Of a DNA stretch of 55,843 bases, positions 37,600 through 45,864 are shown piece by piece; position 1 is the stretch's first letter; each line of letters begins with the position of its first letter. This DNA is from Methanomicrobiales archaeon HGW-Methanomicrobiales-2. GTDB lineage: Archaea > Halobacteriota > Methanomicrobia > Methanomicrobiales > Methanoculleaceae. The stretch spans positions 1 through 55,843 of the forward strand of contig PGYL01000024.1 in the NCBI GenBank assembly GCA_002839645.1. Direction: 5' to 3'. The notes beneath the pieces are model-generated. The model was given only the letters and a program-made list of their open reading frames with translations. It was not told the origin of the DNA and made no database searches. The translations under genes and the position numbers were made by a program.

Positions 37600-38298
37600 T
37601 CAGCGCCAGAGGCTGCTACCTGTGCGGCTTGCTACGGGGTCCCCAACCTCGGGGTCTGCTGCATCCCGGACTCGCTCTACACGTTCGGCGATGGATGGGC
37701 AATGGTCGGGATTGGAATAAAAAAGCCCGGAGATCATCTCCGGAAGATAACCGGACCCCGTGCGGCGTGGGGTCGACGTCCCGGCCAGCAGGCCGGAGAG
37801 GAGGTTCTGGAGGAGGGCGCCGGGATCTCTGGTCCGGTAGCAACACCTCATCGCATCTGCCGCGTATCGGTCGGCGGTGAACTCTTCGTCGCACATGCGG
37901 CAATAATATGTCCGGTAGGCGAAGAAGATCGTCAGGAGGAGGAGGGCAATGAAGAAGAACTTTGTACCGCCAGGACCCCCTTCCTGCAGGGACGGATGCC
38001 CAAAGAGCATAAGGCAGAGAAGAACCGGGAGGGCCGGGAGGCCAGAGAGGAAGGAAGAGCCTTCTTTAGCATGCCCCTCTTCGTGGAGCAGAACGAACCG
38101 GAGTGTGTCGTCGCTGGCCCGGGAGAGGGTTCTCTCGTAGAACGAACGCCGGTAACGGATGCAGTTGAGCGCCGGGCATCCCCGCAGGGAGACTGTGAAG
38201 GTGCATCTCACCAGCCTCCTCTTGCGGTCGATCAGCCCCTTCTCCTGGAGTTCCCGGAAAATCCGGTACAGGCGGGAATCCCGGTCTGCTGTATTCAT
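37600..38298 (-). CDS. M48-like membrane zinc metalloprotease
   Basis: A 232-residue membrane protein. LLHEEGHAKEG contains an HExxH zinc-binding motif, and CDEEFTADRYAADAM provides the downstream Glu ligand of the M48/HtpX type. Two hydrophobic helices lie between (PALPVLLCLMLFG and KFFFIALLLLTIFFAY). A Cys pair (YYCRMCDE) precedes the third ligand. The N-terminal ~60 residues look like a small helical domain. It is shorter than HtpX (~290), so it may be a reduced or distant member. The start is ATG 38298, with A/T-rich TTATAATTT ~20 bases upstream and no Shine-Dalgarno; longer in-frame starts are not supported. Confidence 0.75.
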   Translation of the reverse strand: MNTADRDSRLYRIFRELQEKGLIDRKRRLVRCTFTVSLRGCPALNCIRYRRSFYERTLSRASDDTLRFVLLHEEGHAKEGSSFLSGLPALPVLLCLMLFGHPSLQEGGPGGTKFFFIALLLLTIFFAYRTYYCRMCDEEFTADRYAADAMRCCYRTRDPGALLQNLLSGLLAGTSTPRRTGSGYLPEMISGLFYSNPDHCPSIAERVERVRDAADPEVGDPVASRTGSSLWR

Positions 38299-38779
38299 TC
38301 TAACTAAATTATAATAATTTGCATATATTAAATGTTGCTCTGAAGTGGAATGTCGGCTATTCTGTAATTTACCGATTCCACCCGTACCAATCCCGGGACA
38401 GCGGGATCCCTGCGGCTGGGTACCGGCCAGATCCGCTGCAGCACGGCCCCTCTCTGTCGGCAGCTCCGGCTGCCTTATGATGTGTCCCGGATGTCCGGGC
38501 TCCTGCCGCTCCACCGGCCCCCTGTCCGGAAGAACGGATCCGGACGGGTTTTTCTCACCTCTCCGGAGCGATCTCTGTGAGTCCTGTCTGGCCTGGTACG
38601 GTTCTCCTGTATCGGCCCGGGCTCTGAAACATTTGCAATGCCCGTCTTTTTCACAATATATTAATAATAGCAGCCAAAATTGTGAATGAACAGAGTGGAG
38701 GTGAATTTATAGGACCGGAGAGTTCACATGGCCCGTGCTCGTGCAGGTACGGCATGCGGGTCTCCGGTACTCTGAGCAA
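38299..38779. other. 481 bp intergenic stretch with an inverted repeat
   Basis: A/T-rich next to the M48-like start, GC-rich in the middle. TTCACAAT (38650-38657) and ATTGTGAA (38679-38686) form a perfect inverted repeat around an A/T-rich TATA-like centre, about 100 bases upstream of the lipoprotein gene, and could be an operator. An open frame of 114 codons on + (38345-38689) is unusually Cys-rich but has no recognisable domain or ribosome site. Confidence 0.45.
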
Positions 38780-39139
38780 ATGTCCAGCAACTACGTGAGT
38801 CTTCTGATACTGGCCCTTGCCGTCCTCACCGGGGCTGCCGGGTGCCTCTCCACGGCATTTGGGGAGGTGACCTATAGCGGCGACGCCCTGCAGGTCCATG
38901 TGGAGCATACCGGTGAGCCCGTTGAGAACGCCGTGCTCCAGGTCACGATCATGGAGGTGGTCGCGCTTGAACAGCATGAAGCCTTCTCTGAAGCGCGGTA
39001 TATCAATCTCGACTCGGGAGAGAACGAATACACGATCCCGGTCGACCTGCAGCCTGGCTCCTACAAGGTCTTTCTGACCGTATTCGTCGGTAATGAACGA
39101 AGATCGTCTGTCATCCGGGACCTGGAGGTAGCAGCCTGA
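38780..39139 (+). CDS. secreted lipoprotein-like protein, unknown
   Basis: A 119-residue protein. The N-terminus is a signal peptide (LLILALAVLTGAAGC) with a lipobox-like AAGC, so it is probably a lipid-anchored extracellular protein. The mature part is a single beta-sandwich-like domain (VTYSGDALQVHVEHTG, then PVDLQPGSYKVFLTVFVGNE), perhaps of the carboxypeptidase-regulatory or Ig-like kind. The stop overlaps the likely start of adenine deaminase. ATG 38780 has no strong ribosome site; an ATG-like extension upstream is not preferred because the signal peptide starts here. Confidence 0.65.
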   Translation: MSSNYVSLLILALAVLTGAAGCLSTAFGEVTYSGDALQVHVEHTGEPVENAVLQVTIMEVVALEQHEAFSEARYINLDSGENEYTIPVDLQPGSYKVFLTVFVGNERRSSVIRDLEVAA

Positions 39140-40794
39140 TCCCGACCGGACTTGCGGCGGCGCGGGGGCTTGAACCGGCGGATGCCGTATTCTCCGGCGG
39201 CGAGGTCTTCAACCCGTTCGCGTGCACCTGGGAGCGCGTGGACTTCGCGGTGAAGGACGGCTATGTCGTAGGCCTCGGGGATTACCGGGGGACGCGGGAG
39301 TACGACCTCTCGGGCGCTTACGTGGTGCCCGGGTTGATCGACGCTCACGTCCACATCGAGAGTTCGCTCCTCGCACCGGCCGAGTATGCCCGGCTCGTCC
39401 TTCGCCACGGCACGACGACCGTGATCGCCGACCCCCACGAGATCGCCAACGTCTGCGGGGCGCCGGGGATCGAGTATATGCTTGCCGAAAGTATGCAGAC
39501 GCCGCTCGATATCCTCGTCATGCTCCCTTCCTGTGTGCCGGCAACGCCCCTCGACGCGGGCGGCGCCGTGCTTGCCGCCACCGACCTCGCCCGGTTCCGG
39601 GGGCGGGAGGGGGTCATCGGGCTCGCCGAGGTGATGAACGTCCCCGGCGTCCTCGCGGGCGACCAGGACCTCCGGGCGAAGATGGACCTCTTCGCGGTGG
39701 TTGACGGTCATGCGCCGTTCCTCTCCGGGAAGGACCTGAACGCCTACATCTACGCCGGGGTCCAGAGCGACCACGAGTGCACAACGCTCGCGGAGGCACG
39801 GGAGAAACTTCTCCGGGGGATGTACGTCATGATCCGGGAAGGCTCTACGGAGCACAACCTCAGGGACCTCCTGCCGCTTGTCGACGCCTGCACGGCGCCG
39901 CGGTGCTGCTTTGCCACCGACGACCGTCATGCCGACATGCTCGCCGGGGAGGGGCATATCGATGACTGCGTAAGAATTGCGGTCGCGTCAGGCCTCGAAG
40001 TCGAACTGGCGCTCCGTATGGCCACGCTCTCCGCCGCCGGACGGTTCGGGCTCCACGACCGGGGGGCCCTCGCTCCCGGGAGGCTCGCCGACTTCTGCGT
40101 CGTCGACGACCCCGACCGTTTCCGCGTCCTGCGGACGTTCAAGCGCGGCATCGAGGTAATCGACCCCGGTTACCGCCCGCCGGCCTGCCTCGCGGCCCCC
40201 CTGCACGCCCGCGTGCCGGAACCCCGCGATATCCTTCTTACCGGCCGGGGAGAGGCGCGGGTGATCGGGATCGTGCCCGGCCAGATCGCGACCCGGGACC
40301 TGCGCTGCCCGGTGGACGCCGCCGGGATTCCGGACATCGGCCGCGATATCCTCAAAGCGGTCGTCACCGACCGTTACCGGGCGGGCGGCTCCGGCATCGG
40401 ACTCGTCCACGGCTTCGGTCTCCATGAAGGGGCGCTCGCCGGGTCGGTTTCCCACGACTCACACAACATCGTCGCCGTCGGGGTCCGTGACGCCGATATC
40501 GTCCGCGCCGTCGGCGAGGTGGTCCGGCTTGGAGGAGGGCTCGCGGTGGCTTCTAATAACGACGTGACCGCGCTCCCCCTCGAGTGCGCCGGGCTGATGT
40601 CGGCGCTCCCCCACGACGAGGTCGTGCGACGGCTCGCGGCTCTCGAGGAGCATGCGCGACGGCTCGGGGCAATCGCGAACCCCTTCATGTACCTCTCGTT
40701 CCTCGCCCTGACCGTCATTCCCGAGGTCCGGGTCACGGAACGGGGGGTCTTTGACGTCCGGGCCTTTGCGGACGTCCCGCTCTTTTCCGGGTGA
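39136..40794 (+). CDS. ade: adenine deaminase, probable CTG start
   Basis: Converts adenine to hypoxanthine in purine salvage. LIDAHVHIESSLL carries the HxH metal site, with HGTTTVIADPHEIANVCG, GLAEVMNVPGV, DGHAP and HDSHN following in the standard order for the amidohydrolase family. The conserved N-terminal segment (LEPADAVFSGGEVFNPF) extends upstream of the first ATG/GTG (39238). The only start that keeps it is a CTG at 39136, six bases after a perfect GGAGGT and overlapping the lipoprotein stop. That gives 552 residues, the normal length. A hairpin terminator follows. No standard start exists in frame upstream, where a stop lies at 39094. Confidence 0.93.
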   Translation: MIPTGLAAARGLEPADAVFSGGEVFNPFACTWERVDFAVKDGYVVGLGDYRGTREYDLSGAYVVPGLIDAHVHIESSLLAPAEYARLVLRHGTTTVIADPHEIANVCGAPGIEYMLAESMQTPLDILVMLPSCVPATPLDAGGAVLAATDLARFRGREGVIGLAEVMNVPGVLAGDQDLRAKMDLFAVVDGHAPFLSGKDLNAYIYAGVQSDHECTTLAEAREKLLRGMYVMIREGSTEHNLRDLLPLVDACTAPRCCFATDDRHADMLAGEGHIDDCVRIAVASGLEVELALRMATLSAAGRFGLHDRGALAPGRLADFCVVDDPDRFRVLRTFKRGIEVIDPGYRPPACLAAPLHARVPEPRDILLTGRGEARVIGIVPGQIATRDLRCPVDAAGIPDIGRDILKAVVTDRYRAGGSGIGLVHGFGLHEGALAGSVSHDSHNIVAVGVRDADIVRAVGEVVRLGGGLAVASNNDVTALPLECAGLMSALPHDEVVRRLAALEEHARRLGAIANPFMYLSFLALTVIPEVRVTERGVFDVRAFADVPLFSG

Positions 40795-40804
40795 GGGGAG
40801 GACC

Positions 40805-40832
40805 GGAGAGCACCTGACGGTGCTTTCTCTCT
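40805..40832 (+). terminator. terminator-like hairpin after adenine deaminase
   Basis: GGAGAGCACC and GGTGCTTTCTC form an inverted repeat with a TGAC loop, ten bases after the stop codon, followed by a pyrimidine-rich tail. It lacks a long T-run, so it is moderate. Confidence 0.5.
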
Positions 40833-40979
40833 CCAATCACGTTCTGGAGTTCGATCACATCGATAAAAGTGGGGAAAGGGTGGCGATGTCCTTTCGGTTG
40901 CGAACGGGTCACCGTCCTGGTTTTACCAGATCCGGGTAGTCAGGCACGAACGGTTTTAACCGCAAGCCCCCACGGCGCG

Positions 40980-42035
40980 TCACTCGTCTTTCTTAGCCTC
41001 CATGATCTCTGATGAAGAGCGTGCCGTCTCTGCCGGGGTGTCATCTGCACCGAGGCTCCGGAGGGCAGGGCAGGCCGCGGCCTGCACCTCCTCCATCACC
41101 GGACAGGTCCCGGTGCGCCGGGTCCTGATCAACGACGCGACGATGGCCACTGCCAGGATCAGGATGATGACGGCGAGCGAGTTCGTCACCGGGACATGGT
41201 AGAGGTCGGCGAACAGCATCTTGAGACCGACAAAGCTGAGGATGCCGGCCAGACCGTACTTCAGGTAGCAGAAAGCGTTCATGACGTGCGCCAGCGCGAA
41301 GTACATCGACCTCAGGCCGAGGATGGCGAAGGCGTTGGAGCTGAAGATGATGAACGAGTTGGTGGTGATGCCGAGGATAGCGGGGATGGAGTCCACGGCG
41401 AACATGATGTCGGTGGTCTCCACCACCAGCAGGGTCACGAACATGGGGGTGGCCCAGGTCACCAGCTTGCCGGCCGCATCCGGCTTTTTGACGAAAAATT
41501 TGTCGCCTTCATAACCCTTCGTGACCGGCATGATCTTGCGGAACGCGCGGACCAGGATGTTCTTGTCGGGTTCGACCGCTGCTTCCTCCTTCTTGGTCAC
41601 CATCCTGATGGCGGTGAAGATCAGGAAGGCGCCGAAGATGTAGAGCACCCAGGAGAACGTCTCCACCAGCGCCACGCCTGCTATGATGAATGCAAACCGG
41701 AAGACCAGGGCCCCTAAGATGCCGTAGAAGAGCACCTTGTGCTGGTCCTCTCTCGGCACGCAGAATGAGGCGAAGACGATGACGAAGACGAAGAGGTTGT
41801 CGACGCTCAGCATCAGTTCCATGATGTAGCCGGTGGTGAACTCCAGTCCGGCCTGAGGTCCCATCCAGGTGTATATCCCGATGTTGAAGATCACCGCGGC
41901 GGCGATGAAGGTAGCGGACTGCAGAAGCGCCTCCCTCGGTTTTATGACATGGGCCTTGCGGTTGAAGACGCCGAGGTCCAATGCCAGGAGCGCCACTATG
42001 CTTATGATGAATATGATCCATGCTGTGTCTGTCAT
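40980..42035 (-). CDS. TerC family membrane protein
   Basis: Integral membrane protein of the TerC/Alx family, tied to tellurite resistance and, in bacteria, Mn2+ export. ALDLGVFNRKAHVIK, MELMLSVDNLFVFVIVF, LLVVETTDIMFAVDSIPAILGIT and YFALAHVMNAF are the diagnostic loops and contain the acidic residues that form the ion site. About 351 residues with 8-9 helices. The C-terminal tail has two Cys. The start is ATG 42035, with GTGAG close upstream; a TTG at 42047 would add four residues. I looked for a yybP-ykoY riboswitch upstream and did not see one. Confidence 0.92.
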   Translation of the reverse strand: MTDTAWIIFIISIVALLALDLGVFNRKAHVIKPREALLQSATFIAAAVIFNIGIYTWMGPQAGLEFTTGYIMELMLSVDNLFVFVIVFASFCVPREDQHKVLFYGILGALVFRFAFIIAGVALVETFSWVLYIFGAFLIFTAIRMVTKKEEAAVEPDKNILVRAFRKIMPVTKGYEGDKFFVKKPDAAGKLVTWATPMFVTLLVVETTDIMFAVDSIPAILGITTNSFIIFSSNAFAILGLRSMYFALAHVMNAFCYLKYGLAGILSFVGLKMLFADLYHVPVTNSLAVIILILAVAIVASLIRTRRTGTCPVMEEVQAAACPALRSLGADDTPAETARSSSEIMEAKKDE

Positions 42036-42268
42036 AGGCTCACTCAATCCGGGTATTCCGGACTCACGTTGCTCATGGGCGTTCCGGGTATCGTCTCGAT
42101 CATGCCGGGATGGCCGTAGGCGGGGCGGGAGGAGAATGTGCGATAGCGCGTGCTGAACTTTCGGGCGCCCTGTCTTCTCTCCTGATCATTTCCCATTCAA
42201 TCGACAAATGCTTTCTGTCGGCGACCCACTCCTCGCAGAGTTGCGCTTCCCGGCGGTCCTCGAACCCT

Positions 42269-43018
42269 TCATGGGAGCCCCGTCACCGCGCCGGGTGCGA
42301 GGACTGCGATCAGGATCAGGATAACCGGCTGGTGCAGGAAGTAGATGAAGAGTGAGTGCCGGCCCAGAAGCTCGAGCGGCCGGGCGAACGCCGGCTCCGC
42401 TACCGGGAGCGTAAAGCCCCGCCTGCCGTCCGGGTAGAAGAGATGCCCGCAGGCCATCCCGACGAGGACGAGGCCGAACCAGGGGAGGAGCGGCACGTAA
42501 TCGAGGCTCGTGAATGATTCGGGATGGATGCCAAGCCAGAGGAGGGGCCACGGCCCTGGAACGGCATTGGTGACGTAGCCCGCGACGATGCAGGCGATGC
42601 TCGCGAGGATGAGTTTTTCTGCGTCGAACCGGACGAAGAGCGGCGCGAGTACGATTGCGATGCCGATGAAGTGCAGGATGCCGAAGACGACGTAGACGGA
42701 CGGCAGGAAGAGCCAGGTGACGGCGGTGATGACGAGGCCGTAGCCGAATATGGTAAGGCCGCGCCGGACGTACTTGAGCGCGAGGTCACGCCCGGCGAGC
42801 CGTTGCGAAGCCCGGGCATAACTGATGGTGAAAGAGACCCCGACCAGGAAGATGAATGTCGATGCGGTCAGGTAGGCGAGCATCCGGAGGAGCCCGCCGG
42901 AGACGTCCAGCGGCAGGACGCCGAAGAAGTTGAGGTCGAAGGCGGAGTGAAAGAGGATCATCGTCACGACGGCGATGCCCCGGGCGACGTCGATCTCCCG
43001 GTAACGCTCCCCTGGCAT
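42269..43018 (-). CDS. DUF1624/HGSNAT-type acyltransferase-like membrane protein
   Basis: A 249-residue polytopic membrane protein of the DUF1624/HGSNAT catalytic-domain family. YREIDVARGIAVVTMILFHSAFDLNFFG is the typical first helix block with the catalytic His (FHSA), followed by about seven helices and a terminal LFIYFLHQPVILILI helix. Related enzymes transfer acetyl groups from cytosolic acetyl-CoA to sugars on the far side of the membrane; the substrate here is unknown. It starts at ATG 43018, 11 bases after a 52-residue zinc-ribbon gene, so the pair is an operon. The stop overlaps an out-of-frame ATG. Confidence 0.8.
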   Translation of the reverse strand: MPGERYREIDVARGIAVVTMILFHSAFDLNFFGVLPLDVSGGLLRMLAYLTASTFIFLVGVSFTISYARASQRLAGRDLALKYVRRGLTIFGYGLVITAVTWLFLPSVYVVFGILHFIGIAIVLAPLFVRFDAEKLILASIACIVAGYVTNAVPGPWPLLWLGIHPESFTSLDYVPLLPWFGLVLVGMACGHLFYPDGRRGFTLPVAEPAFARPLELLGRHSLFIYFLHQPVILILIAVLAPGAVTGLP

Positions 43019-43029
43019 GGTCCCCGCTG

Positions 43030-43188
43030 TCAGAAGGACCTTCTCCGGACAGGGGCGCCGCAGACGGGACAGATCTTTAAGTCGGCGATCTCGGTGCTCT
43101 GCTCTTCGGTAGGCTCGTTGTAGATCCGGGAGAAGCCGCATTGCCGGCTGCATTCGAGCACGACGAACGGGCTACAGATCCGGCCCAC
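43030..43188 (-). CDS. small zinc-ribbon protein (52 aa)
   Basis: A short gene, GTG 43188 to TGA 43030, 52 codons. The protein reads MGRICSPFVVLECSRQCGF, a linker (SRIYNEPTEEQSTEIADL), then ICPVCGAPV and a basic RRRSF tail. Five Cys are present; C13/C17 and the CPVC pair make a plausible zinc ribbon. GAGTGAGGGG lies upstream of the GTG. It ends 11 bases before the DUF1624 start, so the two are co-transcribed. Composition and Cys spacing, not just openness, argue that it is real. Confidence 0.65.
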   Translation of the reverse strand: MGRICSPFVVLECSRQCGFSRIYNEPTEEQSTEIADLKICPVCGAPVRRRSF

Positions 43189-43335
43189 GTCCCCTCACTC
43201 CGGCTTCCTGCTGTATGTATGTCATCAGCTCTTCTACACTCACAAGGAAGGGCTATCTGATAAGCGTTTACCCGGGGCCCGGGGAGAAGGCACTATTATC
43301 TCCCGACCCACCCTACCCTGCTGAGGAGCATGTCC

Positions 43336-44193
43336 ATGAGCAACCGTGACGAACATATCATAGAAGCCGCCGGCAGGTGCCGGGTCGTGATCCGGAACGG
43401 CCGGGTGGTCGAGGTCGGGACGCCGCAGATAAAAGACTGCCCGCTGGCGCGGCGGTTTGCCTGCCCGATAGAGGAGATGACGCCTGAGGCGATACGCGAG
43501 AACATCGAGGCGCGTATCCGGTCCTTCGGGATGTGCACGCCAAAGCGTGAGGTCCTTGCCGGGCCGGACTTCGTCATCTTCGGGGCTTCGGAACTCCTGA
43601 GCAGCGCCATCCGGCGAGGAGAGCTTGACGCTGCGGTGATCGCCTCCGACGGGGCCGGGACCCTGGTTGCAGAGAACCCTGCCCTCATACAGGGAATCGG
43701 CGGTCGGATGTCCGGGCTCGTCAAGACAAGCCCGATCCCGGAGGTGATCGCACGGATCGAGGAGAACGGAGGTGTGGTCCTCGATCCGGAGACCGCCGCA
43801 ATCGACCAGGCGGCCGGTGTCGTCCTGGCGACAACGCTCGGCCACCGGCGGATCGCCGTGACCACCGCCGTGGCCGCCGAGGCGGCGGCTATCCGGGAAC
43901 GGTTCCCCGACACTGTGATCGTCGGCGTCCACACGACCGGGATCTCGCGGGAAGACGCGGCGCTGATGGCCGGCGCGGCCGACCTGCTCACCGCCTGCGC
44001 TTCAAAGCATATCCGGGAGGAGGCGGCGAAGACCGCGCTCCTGCAGGCGGGGACATCGATCCCGGTCTTCGCGATGACCCGGGCGGGAAAAGCAATCATT
44101 CTTGGAAAGGTCGGGGAGACCGACCAGCCGATCATCGTCCATGGAGCACGCCTCCCGGTGCCGGGATCGCAGTCCCCTTCGCCACTCTGCTGA
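43336..44193 (+). CDS. methanogenesis marker protein 8 (DUF2099)
   Basis: A member of the methanogenesis marker 8 family, found only in methanogens and relatives. Its exact role is not settled, but the phylogenetic pattern ties it to the methyl-CoM reductase system. The 285 residues include the recognisable blocks GRCRVVIRNGRVVEVG, DCPLARRFACPIE and FGMCTPKRE, with three Cys in the first 70 residues, and VIASDGAGTLVAENP, GIGGRMSGLVKTSPIPEV, LVGVHTTGIS-type and TACASKHIREEAA. The start is ATG 43336, with GAGGAG seven bases upstream; ATG 43330 is too close to that site. It is convergent with the HAD gene, four bases away. Confidence 0.9.
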   Translation: MSNRDEHIIEAAGRCRVVIRNGRVVEVGTPQIKDCPLARRFACPIEEMTPEAIRENIEARIRSFGMCTPKREVLAGPDFVIFGASELLSSAIRRGELDAAVIASDGAGTLVAENPALIQGIGGRMSGLVKTSPIPEVIARIEENGGVVLDPETAAIDQAAGVVLATTLGHRRIAVTTAVAAEAAAIRERFPDTVIVGVHTTGISREDAALMAGAADLLTACASKHIREEAAKTALLQAGTSIPVFAMTRAGKAIILGKVGETDQPIIVHGARLPVPGSQSPSPLC

Positions 44194-44197
44194 CTCC

Positions 44198-44893
44198 CTA
44201 CCTGCCGGGAATGCCCACGTGGCCCGGGAGTTCGGCAAACTCAGCAAGGACGATATCTGCTAGGACATCCGCCACGCTGCTCCGGCGCCAGTCGCCGTAG
44301 GCGGCAAAGGCGGTCACCATGCCAAGCAGCCTCCCCGGGGCGATGTCGCGGACCAGGCTGTCGCCCACCATCATCGCCTTCGCCGGAGCCGTGTCGAGGT
44401 GCCGGAGGGCGTAGAGGAGGGAGTCGGGCTCAGGTTTTCGTCTTCCCGACAGCTCCGGGGTCACCACGACCTCGAAGTGATCGATGAGCCCGGTCTTTTC
44501 AAGCCGCCGGCGTGCCTGGAACGACTCCGCGTCGGTGGCGACCGCGAGCCCGATCCCGGCGTCCGCGAGGCACCGGAGCGTCTCTTCAACGCCCGGGTAA
44601 GCCGTGACCCGGTCGAGTTTCACGTCCTCGTAGGTGCGGCAGCAGACCTCGAATGTCTCTATCTCGTAGACCCCGAGATCGTTTAGGTAGTCGCGTATGT
44701 TCGCATGATCCTCAAACCCGTGGATGCCGCGGAGAAACTGCGAAAAAAGCGTCTCCGGGTCTCCGGTCCCGAGGTAGTCGACCACGCACCGGCATGCCTC
44801 CCGCTTCGCTCCCACCAGGTCGAAGAGGGTGTTGTCCATGTCGCAGAGGACTGCCTCTATCTTGTTATGCCGAGTGCTGAAAGTCGCCTGCAT
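44198..44893 (-). CDS. HAD-family hydrolase
   Basis: A 231-residue haloacid dehalogenase-type phosphatase. Motif I is CDMDNTLFD (nucleophile and acid/base Asp), motif II is VATDAES, motif III uses RRKPEPDS, and motif IV is MMVGDSLVRDI. A helical cap lies at ~25-90. The substrate is unknown. Its start (ATG 44893) lies 37 bases inside the end of the PIN-like gene, so it is third in a tightly overlapping operon with the CARF-like and PIN-like genes. Whether it acts with them, for example on a nucleotide signal, is speculative. Confidence 0.88.
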   Translation of the reverse strand: MQATFSTRHNKIEAVLCDMDNTLFDLVGAKREACRCVVDYLGTGDPETLFSQFLRGIHGFEDHANIRDYLNDLGVYEIETFEVCCRTYEDVKLDRVTAYPGVEETLRCLADAGIGLAVATDAESFQARRRLEKTGLIDHFEVVVTPELSGRRKPEPDSLLYALRHLDTAPAKAMMVGDSLVRDIAPGRLLGMVTAFAAYGDWRRSSVADVLADIVLAEFAELPGHVGIPGR

Positions 44894-45864
44894 ATCTCCA
44901 GTTCCCTTGTAAATGCACGGTAGGCCTCATCGTCTCCGAAACGCACCTTCAGTTCGTCGAGATCGTTGCCCTTCCCGCCGTACTCACCGAAAATCGTGAA
45001 ACCGTTGCATCCGACGAACCCGAAGACGGCGGCGAGGTCAAAGAGCAACCGCCGAAATGCCGGCGCCGTGCAGGTTGTTGCCTCCTGTCTGTATGGGCGG
45101 TCAAAGTAGAAGTACTCGAGCCCCTCGGCCATGCAGAGGTCTGCCATGTAGATGTCCGCGGTGAGAAGAACCGGGAGGGCATACCGCTCCTCCTCGAACT
45201 TCCGGAGCGCCCGCACGATGTTACGGTCGTTCTCCTCGGAAAGATGCGTGTGGGGGCCCGGCGCCGCGATCTCCATCGCCCGGTCGCGGATAGTGCGATA
45301 CTCTTTCAGTGCGAGGTAAGCCGCTTTCCGGGACCGTTTCATCCGCTTGTTCTCGAGTTCCCCGATCAACTCCCGGTGACCGGGCGCGTGTGCTGTCATC
45401 TCGCCGATCAACTTTGCCGGGTACTTGCGGTTGATGGCGTACGCGATCTCATCGCGGACGGTATCGACGATCAGGTAAGAGGAGTGACTGATCCCCGGGT
45501 TGTTCGATGCAAAACCGTGGTAGAAGAGGTTCGTATCCAGGCCGAAGAAGACGGTCTTCTTGAGCTGCCCGTAGGATGCGAGCATCGCATCAAAAGCGGC
45601 CTGGTTCACGTAACGTGCGATTCCGCTTGCAAACATGCACTCCTGGAGATCGGCGTAGGTGGGGAGTTCGCCGGCCATCGGTCCGTACGCGGCGAGCCAG
45701 CCCTGGAAGGTCTCCCGGGACGCGGGCAGTTCGATCCGGAAGCCGGCCCCTTCGGGGCGTGCGACGAGGAAGTCCCCCTCAAAGAGCGGGTACGAAACCC
45801 GGACCTCGTCGAGACTGTTGAGGAGGACCTGCAACTCGTCCTCCCTGATGATCGCATCGTTCAT
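44857..45864 (-). CDS. PIN-like nuclease domain protein
   Basis: A 335-residue protein with no close relative I can name. The region after ~100 looks like a PIN domain: FFGLDTNLFYHG (D110), VRDEIAYAIN (E139), LLTADIYMADL (T235, D237, D242), the acidic residues expected for a metal-dependent RNase. The N-terminal ~100 residues are an extra domain of unknown fold. The C-terminal part (~250-335) contains FRRLLFDLAAVFGFVG. The ATG overlaps the CARF-like stop (ATGA), so the two are coupled. A role as the nuclease effector of the CARF-like sensor is inference. Confidence 0.65.
   Translation of the reverse strand: MNDAIIREDELQVLLNSLDEVRVSYPLFEGDFLVARPEGAGFRIELPASRETFQGWLAAYGPMAGELPTYADLQECMFASGIARYVNQAAFDAMLASYGQLKKTVFFGLDTNLFYHGFASNNPGISHSSYLIVDTVRDEIAYAINRKYPAKLIGEMTAHAPGHRELIGELENKRMKRSRKAAYLALKEYRTIRDRAMEIAAPGPHTHLSEENDRNIVRALRKFEEERYALPVLLTADIYMADLCMAEGLEYFYFDRPYRQEATTCTAPAFRRLLFDLAAVFGFVGCNGFTIFGEYGGKGNDLDELKVRFGDDEAYRAFTRELEICRRLSALGITR

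Noticed and set aside
42036-42268. yybP-ykoY Mn2+ riboswitch upstream of the TerC gene
   Set aside because: The characteristic loop sequences are not seen in this stretch.
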